Assembly: GCF_017874315.1 (NCBI RefSeq)
Contig: NZ_JAGGLG010000038.1
Span: 1-36,240 of the forward strand
Length of the DNA: 36,240 nucleotides
DNA from: Symbiobacterium terraclitae
GTDB taxonomy: Bacteria > Bacillota > Sulfobacillia > Symbiobacteriales > Symbiobacteriaceae
Direction: 5' to 3'
The position numbers and the translations under genes are program-made. Below, piece by piece: positions 32,715 through 36,240 of the stretch. The first letter of the stretch is position 1, and each line of letters starts with the position of its first letter. Below the pieces are notes generated by a model. That model had not been told where the DNA came from and searched no databases. It worked only from the letters and a program-made list of their open reading frames with translations.

Positions 32715-32993
32715 TTACCGGGACTGTGCCCCGAACTTGGTCTCCCGGCCGCCCGAAGGGCATACCACCAACTCCACGGCCTCCGTGAGCAGGTCGGCGT
32801 AACTGTAACTGACCCGCCGCACGCTGTCTGCCTCGGAGAGCCGGACGGTGAAGATGTTAGGGTATGTACCTTCCAATACCCCTTCGCGCTCGACGATCTT
32901 CTTGCGGCCCTTGTTGGCCTTCAGGCGGATCTTCTCCCCGACGTAAGCCTCAAGGTCACGCTTGATGTCGACCAAAACACTCCTGGAAGCCAA
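32715..32993 (-). CDS. veg: Veg protein (biofilm-related, highly expressed)
   Basis: A 92-residue Veg. The core DIKRDLEAYVGEKIRLKANK, REGVLEGTYPNIFTV and RVSYSYADLLTEAVEL matches the family; the role is linked to biofilm matrix control in Bacillus. The TTG at 32993 is preferred because MASRSVLVDIK aligns with the family start and GAAGGTG lies about nine bases upstream; the GTG at 33005 adds four residues. Two tandem sigma-A-type promoters stand upstream. Confidence 0.92.
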   Translation of the reverse strand: MASRSVLVDIKRDLEAYVGEKIRLKANKGRKKIVEREGVLEGTYPNIFTVRLSEADSVRRVSYSYADLLTEAVELVVCPSGGRETKFGAQSR

Positions 32994-33053
32994 CTGCCAC
33001 CACACCTTCCCCGCTCAGTCGTCTGCTCCGCTGGCGAATAGCTTCACGAAGTC

Positions 33054-33082
33054 AGTATAGCAGAACTGGCGAGCGGGGTCAA
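33054..33082 (-). promoter_or_regulatory. veg: veg promoter P1
   Basis: On the minus strand TTGACC (33077-33082) and TATACT (33054-33059) are separated by 17 bases. This is one of the best sigma-A matches in the window. Confidence 0.8.
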
Positions 33083-33092
33083 GGAAAGTATC

Positions 33093-33122
33093 ATTTTACT
33101 TTCCCCGGCACGTCCTTGTCAA
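33093..33122 (-). promoter_or_regulatory. veg: veg promoter P2 (upstream)
   Basis: On the minus strand a perfect TTGACA (33117-33122) and TAAAAT (33093-33098) are 18 bases apart. It lies about 40 bases upstream of P1. Confidence 0.72.
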
Positions 33123-33165
33123 GTACTTCTGGTGAATGCCGGAGCAGAGTGCCGGCGGCACCCTG

Positions 33166-33645
33166 CTACTTGGTGTAGCGGTCAGCGACTTTGGACGCTC
33201 CATAAGAGTTGGGTTTGATCTCGGCGTGGAAACCGCTGCCCACGATCATGCCCACAACGTCGCGGATCAGCTCCCGGGTCTCGCCCCGTTCGCCGATGTC
33301 GAGGTGGATCTCCACATCGAGGCCGGTCGTCCCGCTGCTGGCCAGGCTCTGCGCGAGCCGCTCGGCCGTGGTGAGCGACATGGCGGCCTCGTAGAAGATG
33401 CGCTGCCGCAGGCTCCGGATGCGGTGCTGCCGCCGCTTCCGGTAGTAGAACCGCGCCCCCTTGCCGCGGCGGTGCACGATGATCGCGGTGACGAAGCACA
33501 GCTCGGTCCGCGTGTGCGAGTCCGAGCCCACGATCAGCCGGTAGGAGCCGTCGGGCTCCTCGGCCATGAAGGCCAACAGGTCCTCGACAAGTTGATCGAA
33601 GGTCAGCGGTCCCTTTGTGGGGCTGTAGAATCTACCATCCTGCAA
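33166..33645 (-). CDS. YkuK-like RNase H-fold protein (DUF458)
   Basis: A 159-residue protein of the YkuK family. The start FYSPTKGPLTFDQLVEDLL and the acidic IVGSDSHTRTE, with later DVEIHLDIGERGETREL, match this RNase H-like family whose function is unknown. The TTG at 33645 is preferred: GGGGGG lies about nine bases upstream. The open frame to 33714 would run into rsmA. It sits between rsmA and veg, a slot filled by yabG in Bacillus, and follows rsmA by 61 bases. Confidence 0.82.
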   Translation of the reverse strand: MQDGRFYSPTKGPLTFDQLVEDLLAFMAEEPDGSYRLIVGSDSHTRTELCFVTAIIVHRRGKGARFYYRKRRQHRIRSLRQRIFYEAAMSLTTAERLAQSLASSGTTGLDVEIHLDIGERGETRELIRDVVGMIVGSGFHAEIKPNSYGASKVADRYTK

Positions 33646-33706
33646 GCGCAATCCCCCCTTGACGATGCGGATGCGTACCACCCGACGGTGAGCCGCACAC
33701 GCGGGC

Positions 33707-34570
33707 TCAGGCACCTTCGGCTGAGTACAGGTTCCGTGTCACAGCGGCAAACTCCTCCAGCGACAGGCTCTCCCCCCTGCGGCCCGGCTCGATGCCCGCG
33801 GCCAGCAGGGCCGCCTGCACGACATCCTTCGGGAACCCCAGGCTGGTCAGCGCGTTGGCGAGGCTCTTGCGCCGCTGCCCGAAGGCGGCCTTCACCACCC
33901 GGAAGAACGCCCGCTCGGGTGCGGCCACCGGCGGCTCCGTGCGCACCCGCATCCGGACCACCGCCGATTCCACCTCCGGCTGGGGCATGAACGAGGCCGG
34001 GCTCACCCGCATCACCACCGCCGGCTCCGTGTAGTACTGCACCGCCACGCTCAGGGCGCCGTAGTCTTTCCCGCCGGGCGGAGCGACCATCCGCTCGGCC
34101 ACCTCGCGCTGCACCATCACCACGATGCTCTCCAGCGGCAGCCCTTCTTCCAGCAGGCGCATCACCAGCGGGGTCGTGACGTAGTAGGGCAGGTTGGCGA
34201 CCACCTTGGCCTTCCGGCCGGGGGGCAAGCGCTCTGATAGCAGTTTATGTAAATCCACCCTGTTGGCGTCCCCGTGGACCACGTCAACGTTGGGGTAGGA
34301 CGCCACCACCGTCTCCCTGAGTACCTCCACGAGCCCCCGGTCCAGCTCAATGCAGAGCACGCGCCCTGCGGCGGCGGCGAGGCGCTGCGTCAGGGTGCCC
34401 AGGCCGGGGCCGATCTCCAGCACCACGTCGTCCGGGGCAAGGGCGGCGGCAGCGAGGATGGCGTCGAGCACCCGCCCGTCGATCAGGAAGTTCTGCCCCA
34501 GACGGTGCTGGGGGCGGAGGCCGTGCCGGGCCATAATGGCCTTCAGCACGCCGGGGCTGGCCAGATCCAT
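33707..34570 (-). CDS. rsmA: 16S rRNA dimethyladenosine transferase RsmA (KsgA)
   Basis: A 287-residue methyltransferase that dimethylates two adjacent adenines in 16S helix 45. Landmarks are [10 protein letters not shown], the SAM loop [13 protein letters not shown] and the catalytic [11 protein letters not shown], then the C-terminal domain with [12 protein letters not shown] and [10 protein letters not shown]. The ATG has GGGAGTG about eight bases upstream. rnmV, which precedes rsmA in Bacillus, is not present here. Confidence 0.97.
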   Translation of the reverse strand: MDLASPGVLKAIMARHGLRPQHRLGQNFLIDGRVLDAILAAAALAPDDVVLEIGPGLGTLTQRLAAAAGRVLCIELDRGLVEVLRETVVASYPNVDVVHGDANRVDLHKLLSERLPPGRKAKVVANLPYYVTTPLVMRLLEEGLPLESIVVMVQREVAERMVAPPGGKDYGALSVAVQYYTEPAVVMRVSPASFMPQPEVESAVVRMRVRTEPPVAAPERAFFRVVKAAFGQRRKSLANALTSLGFPKDVVQAALLAAGIEPGRRGESLSLEEFAAVTRNLYSAEGA

Positions 34571-34600
34571 GGCTGATTCACTCCCATCTGAACTGCGAAA

Positions 34601-34628
34601 AGCCAGGGGCCGAAGGCTACCCCTGGCT
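34601..34628 (-). terminator. Terminator after yabE
   Basis: A perfect 9-bp stem agccagggg/cccctggct with a 10-base loop, followed by tttt on the minus strand, just past the yabE stop. Confidence 0.82.
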
Positions 34629-34633
34629 GAGGC

Positions 34634-35530
34634 TCAGTCTTGCAGCACGTACACCTTGACCGGGCGCACGCCCCAGGCCAGCGCCTCATCCACCGTATCG
34701 AAGCAGAGGTCGATGCGGTTCCCCTTGATGGCGCCGCCGATGTCGGCCGCCAGGGCAAAGCCGTATCCCTCGACGTAGAGGCGGGTATAGAGCGGAATCA
34801 CGTTCGGATCGACCGCCGCGATGCCCCTTGCGGCGGGTATTCCCGTGTAGGTTAACCCGCTGCCGCCCGGATTACTCTCGGGTCCCGCTGTGTAACCGGT
34901 GGCAACCAGTTCCAGCTCCTGCGTGTAGCGGATCTGCTGCCCGCCGCGGGAGACCACGCCGGCGGTGCCGTAGGCGACGATCTCAGGGGTCGGGTCCTCG
35001 ATCACGGTCTCGGCCACCACATGGCTGGCGACCGCCTGGCCGTCCTCGTACAGCACCATGCGCTCCACGAGCTTCCGCCCGGGCGCGCCGGCCTGTACCA
35101 GCTCCGTGGCGCCCAGCGCAAGGCTGCCGTCGGCCCGCTCAAGGGTGCCGTACGGAACCTCCTCCGCGGCGGTCTCGATCCGCTCCGCACGCCGGGTGAT
35201 CCTGACCTCCAGCCCGGCGGTGACCGGGGTGTCAGCAGGAACCGAGAGGGAGTCCAGCTCACCCAGGGTGATGAACTGCTCCTGCAGGAGCTCTGCGACG
35301 GTCTTCGCCGCGGTCTCCACGGACCTGACCCGGCCGCCGTCGATGATCGTCACGGCCGTGCGTTCCGCTTCGGATCCCGCCCGGTCGGCCGCAACCGCCG
35401 CAAGCGTTTCCGGCGCCTCCCCCGCAGCGGCAGACTGCCGGGGTGCCGTCGGTCCCCCCAGCGCTGCCGCCAGGATCAGTGCCGCCGCGACCCCCGCCAC
35501 CAGGCGGCGCCGTACGTTCGTCAGTTGCAT
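34634..35530 (-). CDS. yabE: YabE/RpfB-like cell-wall protein (DUF348 + G5 + 3D)
   Basis: A 298-residue secreted or surface-anchored protein. An N-terminal signal (about 1-36) is followed by one DUF348 domain (about 58-100, VTIIDGGRVRSVETAAKTVAE), a G5 domain (about 105-190) and a C-terminal 3D domain (ATGYTAGPESNPGGSGLTYTG to the end, with ADIGGAIKGNRIDLCFD). The 3D domain is a lytic-transglycosylase-like fold of the Stationary-phase/Rpf family. Bacillus YabE has more DUF348 repeats. The start ATG has GGGGGG about eight bases upstream. Confidence 0.9.
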   Translation of the reverse strand: MQLTNVRRRLVAGVAAALILAAALGGPTAPRQSAAAGEAPETLAAVAADRAGSEAERTAVTIIDGGRVRSVETAAKTVAELLQEQFITLGELDSLSVPADTPVTAGLEVRITRRAERIETAAEEVPYGTLERADGSLALGATELVQAGAPGRKLVERMVLYEDGQAVASHVVAETVIEDPTPEIVAYGTAGVVSRGGQQIRYTQELELVATGYTAGPESNPGGSGLTYTGIPAARGIAAVDPNVIPLYTRLYVEGYGFALAADIGGAIKGNRIDLCFDTVDEALAWGVRPVKVYVLQD

Positions 35531-35657
35531 GCTCGACCCCCCTTGGGCAATCGCGTTCTCGGGATACGATACACGGAAGTTCGCCCTTCAGGCCTCCTAC
35601 GCCTGCCAGGTGAGGCTGCCAAGTTCTTCAATGAGAAACGGCCTGCAAATGGCTGAG

Positions 35658-35680
35658 CCCGGTGATCACTGATCACCGGG
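35658..35680 (-). terminator. Hairpin after tRNA-Arg
   Basis: A perfect 11-bp stem cccggtgatca/tgatcaccggg with a one-base loop, five bases past the tRNA-Arg CCA. It may end the rRNA/tRNA transcript, though the T run is weak; a tight loop of one base in practice opens to three or more. Confidence 0.6.
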
Positions 35681-35684
35681 CGAC

Positions 35685-35760
35685 TGGCGTGCCTACCAGG
35701 ATTCGAACCTGGGGCCTCTTGCTCCGGAGGCAAGCGCTCTATCCACTGAGCTATAGGCAC
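35685..35760 (-). tRNA. tRNA-Arg (anticodon CCG)
   Basis: 76 bases including an encoded CCA. The acceptor GTGCCTA pairs with TAGGCAC, discriminator G. The anticodon loop is CTCCGGA in the stem CTTGC/GCAAG, and the T arm is AGGTTCGAATCCT. Confidence 0.95.
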
Positions 35761-35770
35761 AGATGAACTT

Positions 35771-35868
35771 GGTGCCGGCCTGCAGGCGCAGGGACTGAAT
35801 TTCGGTGCGGTTATCGCCGCCCTCGAAGGGCGCCTTCGGCCGCACCTGCGGTGCCGGCCTGCAGGCGC
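35771..35868. repeat. Two 19-bp direct repeats in the tRNA spacer
   Basis: ggtgccggcctgcaggcgc occurs at 35771-35789 and 35850-35868. Each contains the palindrome gcctgcaggc. The rest of the 164-base spacer (to 35924) holds small hairpins such as gcgctttcggaagcgc at about 35884-35899 and several gcgctt/aagcgc copies. No gene is seen in it. Confidence 0.75.
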
Positions 35869-35924
35869 CTAGAAAGACGTTTAGCGCTTTCGGAAGCGCC
35901 TGTCGGCGCTTCCTGCAAGCGCTG

Positions 35925-36000
35925 TGGTGACCCCAACGGGATTCGAACCCGTGCCGCCGCCGTGAAAGGGCGGTGTCCTAGGCCTCTAGACGATGGGGCC
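35925..36000 (-). tRNA. tRNA-Glu (anticodon TTC)
   Basis: 76 bases including an encoded CCA. The acceptor GGCCCCA pairs with TGGGGTC, the anticodon loop is CTTTCAC, and the T arm is GGGTTCGAATCCC. Confidence 0.95.
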
Positions 36001-36005
36001 GGCTC

Positions 36006-36080
36006 TGGTGGGCGGTACTGGGATCGAACCAGTGACCCCTTGCGTGTGAAGCAAGTGCTCTCCCGCTGAGCTAACCGCCC
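36006..36080 (-). tRNA. tRNA-Val (anticodon CAC)
   Basis: 75 bases including an encoded CCA. The acceptor GGGCGGT pairs with ACCGCCC, the anticodon loop is TTCACAC in the stem CTTGC/GCAAG, and the T arm is CTGGTTCGATCCCAG. It is five bases from tRNA-Glu. Confidence 0.95.
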
Positions 36081-36092
36081 ATACATCCCGGC

Positions 36093-36129
36093 AGCGACCC
36101 CGAGGCGACGCAGTCGCCGGGGGGTCGCT
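36093..36129 (-). other. Hairpin between 5S rRNA and tRNA-Val
   Basis: An outer 9-bp stem agcgacccc/ggggtcgct encloses an inner 6-bp stem ggcgac/gtcgcc. It lies between the 5S rRNA and tRNA-Val and has no T run, so it may be an RNA-processing site and not a terminator. The segment ggcagcgacc (36090-36100 area) repeats the 5S 3' end (36150-36159). Confidence 0.5.
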
Positions 36130-36147
36130 TACCGCTGAAACTAGTTC

Positions 36148-36240
<93 letters not shown>

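Noticed and set aside
33138-33156. Hairpin gccgg/ccggc after the YkuK-like gene
   Set aside because: Short stem without a T run, within chance expectation in GC-rich DNA.
35531-35657. Possible c-di-AMP (ydaO-type) riboswitch upstream of yabE
   Set aside because: Related cell-wall genes can carry one, but I could not find the conserved core sequences or pairing.

Overview
The window is GC-rich, almost entirely coded on the minus strand, and carries a dense set of endospore-former genes (spoVG, spoVT, yabP, yabQ, a tandem spoVB-like pair) in the order typical of the origin-proximal region of Bacillota: yabE-rsmA-veg-ispE-purR-spoVG-glmU-prs-pth-mfd-spoVT-spoVB-mazG-hup-rqcP-yabP-yabQ-divIC. 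High GC plus this spore gene set suggests Symbiobacterium or a close relative; this is an inference from gene content, not a database match.

Region 1 (about 50-10555) is an accessory respiratory module. A minus-strand gene run encodes, 5' to 3', an 83-residue unknown protein, a Tat-exported molybdopterin catalytic subunit, a four-cluster iron-sulfur subunit, a NarJ/TorD-type chaperone, a heme b subunit of the ethylbenzene/DMS dehydrogenase type, a polytopic membrane protein, an Mrp/Nbp35-type Fe-S carrier ATPase and a cysteine-rich PAS-GAF histidine kinase. A NarL-family response regulator is divergent at the other end. Together they look like a complete type II DMSO-reductase-family enzyme with its own maturation factors and redox-sensing two-component system. 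The substrate cannot be read from sequence. A 16-bp 7-2-7 palindrome lies in the divergent promoter region.

Region 2 (10559-18423) starts with a shared terminator and tRNA-Leu(TAA), followed by divIC with a small HTH gene, an array of 11-bp tandem repeats, yabQ, yabP, rqcP, hup, an N-terminally shortened mazG, two adjacent SpoVB-like flippases and spoVT. Region 3 (18566-27400) holds mfd, a pair of Gate-domain membrane proteins, pth, prs, glmU, spoVG and a small membrane protein. Region 4 (27443-35530) holds ilvA/tdcB, purR, a nucleotidyltransferase, the plus-strand dacF-like carboxypeptidase, ispE, veg behind two tandem promoters, a YkuK-like gene, rsmA and a yabE-type cell-wall gene. The right end (35658-36240) is the tail of an rRNA operon: a 5S rRNA cut by the window edge, then tRNA-Val, tRNA-Glu and tRNA-Arg.

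There is no gene-free stretch above 300 bases. The longest gaps are 9716-9910 (divergent promoter), 35761-35924 (tRNA spacer with repeats), 30298-30464 (dacF/nucleotidyltransferase divergent region, no convincing promoter seen), 22283-22444 (mfd upstream region with a hairpin), 33006-33165 in the original frame (veg promoters) and 11379-11530 (11-bp repeats). Several starts were set on Shine-Dalgarno spacing or family alignment, and many are TTG or GTG.
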